A stretch of DNA of 64,000 nucleotides from UBA9732 sp963649615 (lineage in GTDB: Bacteria > Spirochaetota > Spirochaetia > Sphaerochaetales > Sphaerochaetaceae): positions 1-64,000 of the forward strand of contig CAVJIN010000004.1 in assembly GCA_963649615.1 (NCBI GenBank), read 5' to 3'. The translations under genes were made by a program, and so were the position numbers. Under the pieces are notes generated by a model. It saw only the letters and a program-made list of their open reading frames with translations, had not been told where the DNA came from and did not search any database. Below, piece by piece: positions 50,935 to 59,947 of the stretch. Position 1 is the stretch's first letter. The number at the start of each line of letters is the position of its first letter.

Positions 50935-51035
50935 GATCCTTTCGCTCTTCTCTCTTGATTCTTTACATTTTAAACATTTAAGCAAGTGGGTTTTTTCTTT
51001 TTGTTCTCTTTTTATGCCCTTTTTGCGGCCTAAAA

Positions 51036-51055
51036 TTTTGTTGCATTTTGTTGCA
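51036..51055 (+). repeat. Tandem 10-bp repeat upstream of serC
   Basis: Two exact copies of TTTTGTTGCA in the divergent MATE/serC interval, about 60 bp before the serC ATG. TTGTTG or TTGCAT within the repeat could be a -35, but no good -10 is seen. Confidence 0.5.
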
Positions 51056-51111
51056 TAGTGTAGTAGGCTAAATTTAGCACGTTAGAAAAAGTAACAATGG
51101 AGGATTGTTTT

Positions 51112-52197
51112 ATGAAATATGGACGTACTTTCAATTTCTCGGCTGGTCCTGCAATGATGCCAGAGCCTGTCTTGGAAGAGATTCGCGACGAAATGATGAA
51201 CTACCGCGGAAGTGGCATGTGCGTTATGGAAATGAGCCATCGCTCAAAGGTTTATCAGCAGATTATTGATGATGCTGAAAAAGATCTCAGAGACCTTATG
51301 GGTATCCCAGATAACTACAAAGTTCTCTTTATTCAGGGTGGTGCAACACTTCAGTTCTCAATGATTCCAATGAATCTTATGAAGAATGGAAAAGCTGTTT
51401 ACATTGAAACTGGTGCATGGTCAAAGAAAGCTATTGCAGAAGCCAAGAAGGTTGGTGAAGTTATTGTTGCAGCTTCTTCAAAGGATAAGAATTATACATA
51501 CATTCCAGATTGTTCAAATTTGGACATCCCAGAGGATACAGACTACGTCTATATTTGTGAGAACGAGACAATCCATGGTGTAACATGGCATAACCTCCCA
51601 AATACAAAGGGACATGTCCTTGTTTCTGACCAGTCATCAATGTTCCTTTCAAAACCTTGTAATGTTTCAGACTACGGTTTGATTTATGCTGGTGTTCAGA
51701 AGAACGTTGGTCCTGCTGGAATGGTTGTTGTAATTATCCGTGAAGATCTCATCAGAGATGACCTCACAGATCTTCCTATCTATCTTCAGTACAAGACACA
51801 TGCTGACAACGGAAGCATGTATAACACACCAAACTGCTGGGCAATTTATTGTTGTGGTAAGGTCTTTAAGTATTTGAAGAGCCTTGGTGGTCTTGAGGCA
51901 ATGAACAAGATTAACGAAGACAAGGCAAAAGTCTTCTATGACTTCTTGGATTCTTCAAAGATGTTCAAGGGAACAGTAGAGAAGAAAGACCGCTCTTTGA
52001 TGAATATTCCATTTGTCACAGAGAGTGCAGAGCTTGATGCTCAGGTTGTTGCGGCAACAAAGGCAGCTGGTTATGACAATCTCAAGGGACACAAGTCTGT
52101 TGGTGGCCTGCGTGCTTCTATTTACAATGCAATGCCAAAAGAAGGTGTAGTTGCTCTTGTTGACTTCCTTAAGGATTACGAAGCAAAGAACAGCTAA
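51112..52197 (+). CDS. serC: Phosphoserine aminotransferase
   Basis: Class V PLP enzyme of 361 residues that converts 3-phosphohydroxypyruvate and glutamate to phosphoserine (and acts in vitamin B6 synthesis in some bacteria). It starts with FNFSAGPAMMPEPVLEE, has EMSHRSKVYQ, FIQGGATLQFS, the PLP lysine K197 in GVQKNVGPAG and a C-terminal GGLRASIYNAMP. The start at 51112 is set by GGAGG 8 nt before. It is a single-gene unit closed by a strong terminator. Codon use is strongly biased, as in highly expressed genes. Confidence 0.96.
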   Translation: MKYGRTFNFSAGPAMMPEPVLEEIRDEMMNYRGSGMCVMEMSHRSKVYQQIIDDAEKDLRDLMGIPDNYKVLFIQGGATLQFSMIPMNLMKNGKAVYIETGAWSKKAIAEAKKVGEVIVAASSKDKNYTYIPDCSNLDIPEDTDYVYICENETIHGVTWHNLPNTKGHVLVSDQSSMFLSKPCNVSDYGLIYAGVQKNVGPAGMVVVIIREDLIRDDLTDLPIYLQYKTHADNGSMYNTPNCWAIYCCGKVFKYLKSLGGLEAMNKINEDKAKVFYDFLDSSKMFKGTVEKKDRSLMNIPFVTESAELDAQVVAATKAAGYDNLKGHKSVGGLRASIYNAMPKEGVVALVDFLKDYEAKNS

Positions 52198-52218
52198 TTT
52201 AGTTAACTGCTCAAAAGC

Positions 52219-52266
52219 AAAAGGCTACATAAAACAGTGTTTTTAGGTGTTTTATGTAGCCTTTTT
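52219..52266 (+). terminator. Rho-independent terminator of serC
   Basis: AAGGCTACATAAAACA (52221-52236) pairs with TGTTTTATGTAGCCTT (52248-52263) around an 11-nt loop and is followed by a T-run. Confidence 0.92.
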
Positions 52267-52289
52267 ACAATTCTAGTGCGCGATCTGCT

Positions 52290-53768
52290 CTATGCCTGTG
52301 CCCTACGGGCTTCCAGCTCCTTGCAAATTCTATCGTACTCAGGTTCATCAAGCTTGTAGTGCTTCTTGTAAAGGAAATATGAAGCAAGCATGAAGATTAA
52401 AGGTACAATGGTGATACCAAGAAGAAGTCCATTTGTTTGATTTGAGCTAATTCCAGTCAAGATCTTCTCAATTGCAGAAAGCTTGTCTGTATCGGAGATG
52501 AGGTTGCGTGCAGCCTGGTTCTCAAGGTCTGAAATCTGATTAGTGTATTTAGTAACTCCAAAAATCAAATAGGTTGCTGTGGTAATGACAACAACTAAAG
52601 CACTACCCATCTTTGTGAAGAATGGACGCAAAGAAGAAATGATAGCTTCATTTCTAGCTCCATACTTGTATTCATTATACTCAACCGTGTTAATAATAGA
52701 AATCATCATGATTAAGTAGAAGCAATACATACCAAAGTTGGAGAGCATATAGCCTATAGTGATGAGGTAGAACTTAAGCATGACTGGTGGGAGGGCAAGA
52801 CCAGCAATAAGCATAATTGCATAGCCTACAATTGAGATAATTTGCATAATGCCCATGAGTTTCTTACGTTGAATGTGTTTTGATATTGTTGGATAGAATA
52901 CCATTAAAATAGCGGTTGCAGACATTCCTATTGTTGTAAACAACGAATAAAGGCCTCCGTTGTACCCAAATTCAAGGTAAATATAGGTTGAGCCAATTCC
53001 ACCAAGAACAAGGCCACTTCCAATCTGCTGAAGCAAGAAAATTAGAGAAATCCACAAAAGTTGGTCATTCTTTGCAATGGTATTGATAATCATTTTAATG
53101 CTAATCTTGGGAGCTGGTTTGGACTGGTCATCTCTATTTTCCTTAACTCCAAAGAAAATAAAGCAGAGGAAAAGAGGAGAAAGAACACTAATAACAATGG
53201 AAATAATTCCATAAGCTGTAGCAGTACTTCCACCAATTGTCATAGCTCCTGTTGTAAGCATAGGAATCAGAATTGATGCCCCTGTTCCGCCAATTCCTGC
53301 AAAAAGTGTGGCTCTAGAGGTGAATTGGTCTCTTGTATGACCGTCAGAGGACAAAGCTGGAATCATTCCCCAGTAGGAAATATCGTTCATTGTGTAGGTG
53401 ATGCTGTATGCAAAATAAAGAAAACCAAACAACCAGACAAAATTCCAACCTTGTAGTTTGGTGTTAAAAGCAGTAATAACAACAGCCATTGTGCTAATGG
53501 AACCTGCAAGGAGCCAAGGTTTGAACTTGCCCCATTTAGTTCTGGTTCTTTCAATTATGTTCCCCATGATAGGGTCATTGAGGGCGTCAAAAACACGAGC
53601 ACCCACCATAATTGCTGTGATAGCAGTCAGTTGAGCTGCTGTAAGCTGTCTTGTGAAAAGAATGAAGGTGAGAATAAAATTTGTGAACAATTGGTACACC
53701 ATGTCTCTTCCAATGGTACCAATAGGAAATAACAATAGATTTTTCTTCACCTGTTTCTCGTTCTCCAT
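52290..53768 (-). CDS. GPH family sugar:cation symporter (MelB-like MFS)
   Basis: Inner-membrane transporter of 492 residues with about 12 hydrophobic segments. The N-terminal RDMVYQLFTNFILTFILF and DALNDPIMGNIIERTRTKWG carry the cation-binding Asp motif of the glycoside-pentoside-hexuronide family, and WLLAGS follows. Between about 415 and 450 lies a hydrophilic loop not conserved in MelB. It follows the U32 gene by 12 nt with a good ribosome site (AGGAG), though a functional link is not obvious. The substrate is probably a glycoside or uronide. Confidence 0.85.
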   Translation of the reverse strand: MENEKQVKKNLLLFPIGTIGRDMVYQLFTNFILTFILFTRQLTAAQLTAITAIMVGARVFDALNDPIMGNIIERTRTKWGKFKPWLLAGSISTMAVVITAFNTKLQGWNFVWLFGFLYFAYSITYTMNDISYWGMIPALSSDGHTRDQFTSRATLFAGIGGTGASILIPMLTTGAMTIGGSTATAYGIISIVISVLSPLFLCFIFFGVKENRDDQSKPAPKISIKMIINTIAKNDQLLWISLIFLLQQIGSGLVLGGIGSTYIYLEFGYNGGLYSLFTTIGMSATAILMVFYPTISKHIQRKKLMGIMQIISIVGYAIMLIAGLALPPVMLKFYLITIGYMLSNFGMYCFYLIMMISIINTVEYNEYKYGARNEAIISSLRPFFTKMGSALVVVITTATYLIFGVTKYTNQISDLENQAARNLISDTDKLSAIEKILTGISSNQTNGLLLGITIVPLIFMLASYFLYKKHYKLDEPEYDRICKELEARRAQA

Positions 53769-53780
53769 GTAAATAATCTC

Positions 53781-55859
53781 CTATTTTTCTTCTGTTACTA
53801 TGGTAATGCAATTTCTACAAATAACATTATATTTTTTTCCATTTTGTGCAATTTTATAGTTATTGTCTCTTGTGCAACCTTTACACGAAAGCCCCATTCC
53901 GTGATGACGCATGCAAACTCTACTTATAAACAACGGCACCTTGAATTCATTGTCCCAGTTACCAAAGCGCTTTTCATATGAGCCAATTAAATTGGGCAAT
54001 TCTTCCTTTAATGCCTCATATGCCAGTGCATTGGTTGTGTAGAGGAAGATATCGGCAAATACCCTTGTGTTTGGATGTTGTTTTGCCCACTGCACCTGTG
54101 CAATATTATTTATCCCTATAACTATGTCAGGAACTTCTTTAATTTTCTCATCTAATTTTGAAAAGTATTCCCCTTCATTAAACATTATTGGACTTAAAGG
54201 AAGAAACGCAACATTCTCCACATAAGTAATATTGTCCCAAAGGCCAAGTTTAGAACGGTTTGGAAGGGAGAAGTTTTCGTTGAAATATAGAAAACTTGGA
54301 TGTTCAAGTAGTGATTTTTCAAAAAAACTGTCTTGGATGGCGTAGAATTCACGACGTACTTGCTTTAACACAGAAAGAGGGATAAACGGGCTTTCAAATC
54401 CAGATTGGTTTTCAATGAGGATATTGCCAGCAGTGAAAAGGCTTTTGTCGGAGGATTGGAAGATTTTCTCAAAATTACCTTTTAGATCTATTTTGTTGTT
54501 CGCAGGTTGCATTGAACAGTCAAAGATCTTGCCATTAATGGTAATTGAGTTTGGGGTCAGTAGAATTTGAAGATCTATTGGTTTTTTATATTCATTAATG
54601 TTTTCAGATAGCAATGGAAGATTTTGGTTGTGCCTTGATGTGCAAAAAACAGGGGTTCCAAAACCAGGTTTTTTCGTAAAGTTTGAAGTGGGGAAGTTTA
54701 TTGTTGTGGTTTCTCCTTCGCCTATAAAAGAACGGCCACCTTCTATAAATGATACCCCAAAACCGCAACTTTCCATTGATTTTTCACCCTTTGACACCAC
54801 TAACAGGCCATCACGTAGAGCAACAGGTTTTGAGAATCTTATTATGGCTTTAGAGTTTAAAACCTTCTCAATTGTTCCAATTTGAATGCCTTTGTGAGAA
54901 GGGTAGGAAGAACAAACCATGTTTTCAGAATTGAAACTTCCATTAGTTTTTGTGTTAAAAAAACCAGTAGTAGTCTCGCGAGAGAAAGAAGTTTGCATAC
55001 ATTCTTTTGCCCATTGAACTTCTTTGTTAGACTCATCTAGCCCCTCAAGGATCATGCTATAGAATTTAGCACACCAATAAACGTACTCAGGGCCTTTCAT
55101 TCGTCCTTCTATCTTTAGGGAGTCAATGCCAATTTCTTTGTATTTTTGTACAAGACTACCAAGACAGAGATCTTTCATGCTAAAAAGCCAACTAGAATTA
55201 CAATTGGAAGCACTTTCTTTGGGATTAGAGAACCAAGTTCTACAAATTTGGGCACAGGCTCCTCTGTTGGCACTTCTACCTGTAATGGTTTCACTTGCCA
55301 TGCAGAGTCCAGAAAATCCGTAACAAAGTGCACCATGAATGAAAACCTTGAGCTCAATATTAGGGCAATCTTGACGTATTTTCTGTATCTCTTCAAACGA
55401 TAATTCTCTAGACAAAACAACCCTAGTAAATCCTAAATCTTGAAGTTCTTTTACTCCTTGTGTTGTATGAACGGCTAGCTGGGTTGATCCGTGAAGTTGA
55501 AGATTTGGAAACTCATCTCTTATAACTTTTGCAATACCAAGGTCTTGAACAATAATGCCATCTGGTTGAAGATAGTCTAGCTGTTTTAACATTGAATAGG
55601 CTTGTGGTAATTCGTTATCATATAACAAGGTATTTAATGTGACATAAAACTTTTTGTTTTGGAGCCTGCAAGCTTCTTTAAGCTTTCTTACATCGTCAAA
55701 TGAGAAATTAACAGCGCCCTTTCTAGCTGAAAAATCTTTAAGTCCAAGATAAACAGCATCTGCTCCGCCTTTAAATGCATAGAGGGCACATTGCAGAGAA
55801 CCTGCTGGAAGAGCCAACTCTGGCTTAGTAAAACTGCGTTTCTCTGTTTCTCCTGACAT
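53781..55859 (-). CDS. U32 peptidase-family protein (RlhA/YdcP-like)
   Basis: Protein of 692 residues of the U32 family. Its best known large members hydroxylate 23S rRNA (RlhA) or tRNA (TrhP) rather than cut peptides. Seen are LPAGSLQCALYAFKGGADAVYLG, the family signature ELKVFIHGALCYGFSGLC, and NRGACAQICR with iron-sulfur-type cysteines. The long C-terminal part ends with CKGC and CRNC pairs that could bind metal. The length matches RlhA (about 650). GAGGGG precedes the ATG. Confidence 0.85.
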   Translation of the reverse strand: MSGETEKRSFTKPELALPAGSLQCALYAFKGGADAVYLGLKDFSARKGAVNFSFDDVRKLKEACRLQNKKFYVTLNTLLYDNELPQAYSMLKQLDYLQPDGIIVQDLGIAKVIRDEFPNLQLHGSTQLAVHTTQGVKELQDLGFTRVVLSRELSFEEIQKIRQDCPNIELKVFIHGALCYGFSGLCMASETITGRSANRGACAQICRTWFSNPKESASNCNSSWLFSMKDLCLGSLVQKYKEIGIDSLKIEGRMKGPEYVYWCAKFYSMILEGLDESNKEVQWAKECMQTSFSRETTTGFFNTKTNGSFNSENMVCSSYPSHKGIQIGTIEKVLNSKAIIRFSKPVALRDGLLVVSKGEKSMESCGFGVSFIEGGRSFIGEGETTTINFPTSNFTKKPGFGTPVFCTSRHNQNLPLLSENINEYKKPIDLQILLTPNSITINGKIFDCSMQPANNKIDLKGNFEKIFQSSDKSLFTAGNILIENQSGFESPFIPLSVLKQVRREFYAIQDSFFEKSLLEHPSFLYFNENFSLPNRSKLGLWDNITYVENVAFLPLSPIMFNEGEYFSKLDEKIKEVPDIVIGINNIAQVQWAKQHPNTRVFADIFLYTTNALAYEALKEELPNLIGSYEKRFGNWDNEFKVPLFISRVCMRHHGMGLSCKGCTRDNNYKIAQNGKKYNVICRNCITIVTEEK

Positions 55860-55963
55860 TTGAGACCCCTCTATTTAGTTTTGTTTTTTAGGCGTTGGGA
55901 TGATTGTACCACATTTTAGATTATAATCCTTGAACATAGGCAAAAAAAACATTAAATTTCTTG

Positions 55964-56028
55964 TGTGGGCTTAATATATGTGGGCTTAATATTATAAGGG
56001 CTTATCCGTGGTCCATAAGGTCCATAAG
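55964..56028 (+). repeat. Two sets of short tandem repeats in the pckG leader
   Basis: TGTGGGCTTAATAT occurs at 55964-55977 and 55979-55992, and GGGCTTA recurs at 55998. Then GTCCATAAG occurs twice in tandem at 56011-56028 and runs into the AAGGAG ribosome site of pckG. TATTAT at 55990-55995 may be the -10, in which case the first set overlaps the promoter and the second lies in the leader. Confidence 0.65.
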
Positions 56029-56040
56029 GAGAATATTTTA

Positions 56041-57867
56041 ATGACAGTCAACGAAATCAAACATGCTGGTCTCAAAAAGTGGATAGAAGACTTTGCTGCT
56101 CTTACTACTCCTGAGAAAATCCATGTCTGTAGCGGATCTAAGGAAGAATATGATTCCTTGATTAATCAGATGGTGGATAGTGGTCTTGCAACACGCTTGA
56201 ATGAAGAGAAGAAACCTCACAGCGTACTTTTCCGTTCAGATCCTTCTGATGTTGCTCGTGTTGAAAAAAGAACCTATATTTCAAGCTTAAAGCAGGAAGA
56301 TGCAGGTCCAACTAACAACTGGATTGAACCTCATGAGTTAAAGAAGACAATGACCGCTCTTTACAAAGGTTGCATGAAGGGTCGTACTCTTTATGTAATT
56401 CCATTCTCAATGGGACCTGTTGGTTCTGAGTTTGCAAAGATTGGTATTGAACTTACAGATAGCGAATACGTTGTTTGCAACATGATAATCATGACTCGTG
56501 TTGGTTATAATGTTCTTGATCAACTTGGTACAGATGGCGAGTATGTTCCATGCTACCATTCAGTTGGCAAGCCTCTTGCAGAAGGTGAGTCAGATCATGG
56601 TGTATGGCCTTGTGCAGACATGGATCACAAGTACATTGCACATTTCCCAGAGACAAGAGAAATTTGGTCATATGGTTCAGGTTACGGTGGAAACGCCCTT
56701 CTTGGTAAGAAGTGTCTTGCTCTTAGAATTGCTACAGTTCTTGCTAGAGACGAAGGCTGGCTTGCAGAGCACATGCTCATTCTCAAGCTTACAAGCCCAG
56801 AAGGCAAGGTTCGTTATATAACAGCAGCATTCCCAAGTGCCTGTGGAAAGACAAACTTGGCTATGCTTATTCCTACTATTCCAGGATGGAAGGTTGAAAC
56901 CCTTTCTGATGATATTGCATGGCTCCGCTACGGCAAAGATGGCAGACTTTACGCTATGGCAGTTGAGACAGGCTTCTTTGGTGTTGCCCCTGGCACATCA
57001 GCAAAGAGCAATTACAATGCTCTTGCAGCAGCTTCCAAGAATACAATCTTCACAAACGTAGCTCTTACTGAAGATGGAGACGTATGGTGGGAAGGAATTG
57101 GATATGATGCTCCTGGCAAGCTCATTGATTGGCACGGAAACGAATGGATTCAGAACAAGGAAGACAAGGAACAGAAACCAGCTGCTCATCCAAATTCAAG
57201 ATTCACAGCCCCTGCAAATCAGTGCCCAACTCTTGCAAAAGAATGGGACGATCCTCATGGAGTTCCAGTATCAGCTATCCTCTTTGGTGGTAGACGTCCT
57301 AGCACAATTCCTTTGGTTCATATGGCTAGAAACTGGACACATGGAACATTCCTTGGTTCAATTGTTGGATCTGAAGTCACAGCAGCTACACTTGATGTTG
57401 CAAGTGGCATAAGACGTGACCCAATGGCTATGAAGCCTTTCATTGGTTACAATGCAGGCGATTATTTTAAGCATTGGCTTGATGTTGGTAAGGCTGCAAA
57501 GGATCAGAGCCTTCTTCCAAAGATTTTCTATGTCAACTGGTTCCGCAAGACTCCAGAAGGCAAGTGGCTCTGGCCTGGCTACGGCGACAACAGCCGTGTC
57601 CTTAAGTGGATTTTTGAGTGCTGTGAAGGTACTGCAAAGACAGTTGATACTCCAATTGGTATCATGCCAACAGTTGATGCAATTGACAGACCAGAAGGCG
57701 TAACAGAAGAAGACATGAAACAGCTTCTTACTGTTGATGTTGAAGGCTGGCTCAAAGAAGTTGACGATATTCGCAACAACTACTACCCACAGTTTGGTGA
57801 TAAGCTTCCTAAGGAGCTTTCAGATATGCTTGACACTCTTGAGGCAAACCTCAAGGCTGCAAAGTAA
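56041..57867 (+). CDS. pckG: Phosphoenolpyruvate carboxykinase (GTP)
   Basis: Interconverts oxaloacetate and phosphoenolpyruvate using GTP/GDP. It is 608 residues, normal for the GTP family. The PEP/GTP landmarks are FPSACGKTNLAM (C268, K270; the hyper-reactive Cys of GTP-type enzymes), GDDIAW-type metal site seen as SDDIAWLRYGKDG, FGVAPGTS and NWFRKTPEGKWLWPGYG. AAGGAG lies 9 nt before the ATG at 56041. A GTG frame at 56008 starts inside the repeats. In fermenting spirochaetes it likely runs toward oxaloacetate for succinate formation. Confidence 0.96.
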   Translation: MTVNEIKHAGLKKWIEDFAALTTPEKIHVCSGSKEEYDSLINQMVDSGLATRLNEEKKPHSVLFRSDPSDVARVEKRTYISSLKQEDAGPTNNWIEPHELKKTMTALYKGCMKGRTLYVIPFSMGPVGSEFAKIGIELTDSEYVVCNMIIMTRVGYNVLDQLGTDGEYVPCYHSVGKPLAEGESDHGVWPCADMDHKYIAHFPETREIWSYGSGYGGNALLGKKCLALRIATVLARDEGWLAEHMLILKLTSPEGKVRYITAAFPSACGKTNLAMLIPTIPGWKVETLSDDIAWLRYGKDGRLYAMAVETGFFGVAPGTSAKSNYNALAAASKNTIFTNVALTEDGDVWWEGIGYDAPGKLIDWHGNEWIQNKEDKEQKPAAHPNSRFTAPANQCPTLAKEWDDPHGVPVSAILFGGRRPSTIPLVHMARNWTHGTFLGSIVGSEVTAATLDVASGIRRDPMAMKPFIGYNAGDYFKHWLDVGKAAKDQSLLPKIFYVNWFRKTPEGKWLWPGYGDNSRVLKWIFECCEGTAKTVDTPIGIMPTVDAIDRPEGVTEEDMKQLLTVDVEGWLKEVDDIRNNYYPQFGDKLPKELSDMLDTLEANLKAAK

Positions 57868-57906
57868 CTGCACCATTAAGTGCTTGTAAGCACTATTAAA
57901 TAAAAT

Positions 57907-57957
57907 AAAAGGCCATTGTTTGTAGGGTTTTTCTCCACGACAGTGGCCTTTTTTTGT
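57907..57957 (+). terminator. Rho-independent terminator of pckG
   Basis: AAAAGGCCA (57907-57915) pairs with TGGCCTTTT (57944-57952), and the run of T continues to 57955. A smaller hairpin AGTGCTT/AAGCACT precedes it near 57889. Confidence 0.88.
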
Positions 57958-58032
57958 GGAGATATTTCTAATAAATCCAAAATCTCATATAATCTAATTC
58001 AAGGTGGCTTTGAAAAAACCCAAGGAGCAGAT

Positions 58033-59274
58033 ATGTTGAAAAAAGATATTCAAGAACGTTTTTTAAGATATGTACAAGTTGATACCATGAGCGACGAATC
58101 AATTGCAGATAAGAAGCATCCATCCACAGAAGGACAATGGGATTTGCTCAGAATGCTTGAAAAAGAGCTTAAGGACTTGGGCATTCAGGACGTAGAATTG
58201 GACCAGTATGGCTATTTGCTTGCACGCATTGACGCTACACAAAAGGGCCTTCCAACAATTGCATTCTGCTCACATGTTGATACTGCCAATGACGTAGATG
58301 GCAATCACGTTAAACCACGCGTCATTGAAAATTATGATGGCAAGGACATTGTCCTAAGTGAAGATTATGTAATTAAGGTTGCAGATAACCCAGAGCTTAA
58401 CGGCTACGTGGGCTCTACACTCTTTACCTCCAGTGGCGACACTCTTCTAGGTTGCGACGACAAGGGCGGTGTTGCTGAAATCATGGCAGCCATTACCTAC
58501 TTGATGAAGCATCCCGATATTAAACATGGCCCAATTGAAGTTCTTTTCTCACCAGATGAGGAAACTGGTTGTGGTATGAATTTCTTTGATGCAAAACGCC
58601 TTAATGCACAAGCACTATACACCATAGATGGAGGAACTAGGTATGAGGTTGAGCTAGAATGTTTTAATGCTGCAACTGTCAAAGTTCATTTTTCTGGAGT
58701 CTCCTATCATCTAGGTTCTGCAAGAGGAAGAATGGTTAATGCACTTACAATGGCAGCAGCCTTTATCAACGCAATCCCGCAAGCAGAAAGCCCAGAAGCA
58801 ACAGATGCACGTTACGGATACTACTGTGCTCAAAGCGCAAGTGGAAACGCAACAGATATGGATGTTACTGTCTATCTCAGAGATTTTGATTATGATCAAC
58901 TTCTTAGAAGGATTGAAGTACTCAAGAATCTTGGCAAGACAATTGAAATGCTCTATACCGGTGGAAAAGTTACAGTTGACGCTAAGATTAGCTACCTTAA
59001 TATGGGAGAGGCTGCAAAGAAAAATCCAAAGGCTGTTGATGTAATTTTTGAAGCCGGAAAGGTTCTTGGACAACCTCTTACAACAGCAATTATTAGAGGT
59101 GGTACAGATGGCTCTCGTATTGCTGAAATAAAAGGTATTCCTTGCCCAAACCTCTATACTGGTGGACATAATTTTCACAGTAGATTTGAGTGGGCTGCAT
59201 TGGACGCTATGAAAGACAGCGCACAATTGATTGTTGAAATTATCAAACAGTGGGCAAAGGACTCTACTGTTTAA
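58033..59274 (+). CDS. pepT: Peptidase T (tripeptide aminopeptidase)
   Basis: Cytoplasmic M20B zinc aminopeptidase of 413 residues (E. coli 408). Seen are FCSHVDTANDVDG (first His and Asp), LLGCDDKGGVAEI (bridging Asp), FSPDEETGCG (Glu pair), TIDGG and the final GGHNFHSRFEW (His). The start at 58033 follows AAGGAG. The frame opens earlier inside the pckG terminator and is not used there. It is more clearly PepT than the M20 gene at the left edge. Confidence 0.95.
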   Translation: MLKKDIQERFLRYVQVDTMSDESIADKKHPSTEGQWDLLRMLEKELKDLGIQDVELDQYGYLLARIDATQKGLPTIAFCSHVDTANDVDGNHVKPRVIENYDGKDIVLSEDYVIKVADNPELNGYVGSTLFTSSGDTLLGCDDKGGVAEIMAAITYLMKHPDIKHGPIEVLFSPDEETGCGMNFFDAKRLNAQALYTIDGGTRYEVELECFNAATVKVHFSGVSYHLGSARGRMVNALTMAAAFINAIPQAESPEATDARYGYYCAQSASGNATDMDVTVYLRDFDYDQLLRRIEVLKNLGKTIEMLYTGGKVTVDAKISYLNMGEAAKKNPKAVDVIFEAGKVLGQPLTTAIIRGGTDGSRIAEIKGIPCPNLYTGGHNFHSRFEWAALDAMKDSAQLIVEIIKQWAKDSTV

Positions 59275-59275
59275 T

Positions 59276-59947
59276 ATGGTTAATATGGGAAAAAGGCTTT
59301 CTGTCATAGTTTTGATTCTTTTCTCTGTTTTAAGTTTTGCTTGGAGCGCCTCCATAAGTTATGTTTATGGAAATACTGTTTCATCCGTTGATTTTGAAGA
59401 ACTTCCCAAAGTTGGGACTTTATTCAAAGATAATAATAACAATGTCCTGATTGTTAGTAATAGTAGTGAAAAAGTTGTAGTCTTTGATAGGATAAGCACT
59501 CGTTCTAATATAGAAGTTGGAAGTCAATTAACCAGTTGTGGCAGACAGAATTTATTTTTTCTTAGAACCTCTTTAAATCATGCAAGTCTAGGATGGTCTG
59601 TTTCTACGAATCTTTATCCATTAAAGCCTTTGGTTTTAACAGGTGCTGCTTTTTCCTTTAAGTCTAATAGTTTTAATGGAGTTTATATTACTGTTGGTTT
59701 TGAATCTGATGTTGTTCTATCTAAACTTTGGAATACCCATTTTACCCTCATTGAGGATGGTGGTTTTACAGGTTGGTGCACAGCTGGAGTTCTTCTAAAG
59801 GATAGCGTTTCGTTTATCTGTTGTTATGGCCTGTCCTATAGACATTTTATTGGCTCTTTTAGATGGGAAGTTGGGTTGTCTTGGATACAAGTTCCCAATG
59901 GCTTGAAATCTTATTCTCCTTTTGTGGGAGTGGGGGTGAGTTTATGA
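59276..59947 (+). CDS. Exported protein of unknown function, beta-rich
   Basis: Protein of about 223 residues (or 220 from the second ATG at 59285). A signal peptide (KRLSVIVLILFSVLSFAWS) leads a sequence with many short alternating hydrophobic stretches and a C-terminus FVGVGVSL, as in small outer-membrane beta-barrels. It has no Shine-Dalgarno site. It starts 1 nt after the pepT stop, so it is probably translated by coupling. It overlaps the following lipoprotein gene by 4 bp, which suggests the two act together at the envelope. Confidence 0.65.
   Translation: MVNMGKRLSVIVLILFSVLSFAWSASISYVYGNTVSSVDFEELPKVGTLFKDNNNNVLIVSNSSEKVVVFDRISTRSNIEVGSQLTSCGRQNLFFLRTSLNHASLGWSVSTNLYPLKPLVLTGAAFSFKSNSFNGVYITVGFESDVVLSKLWNTHFTLIEDGGFTGWCTAGVLLKDSVSFICCYGLSYRHFIGSFRWEVGLSWIQVPNGLKSYSPFVGVGVSL

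Noticed and set aside
53781..55859. Collagenase-type secreted protease
   Set aside because: The U32 name is historical. There is no signal peptide, and the cysteine pattern fits the RNA-hydroxylating group better.
55964..56028. Attachment site or mobile-element end
   Set aside because: Repeats are short and tandem, with no integrase, transposase or tRNA gene nearby.
58711..59355. Open frame of 214 codons on the minus strand
   Set aside because: It is antisense to pepT and the following exported protein, cysteine-rich and lacking a start region. It is a shadow frame.
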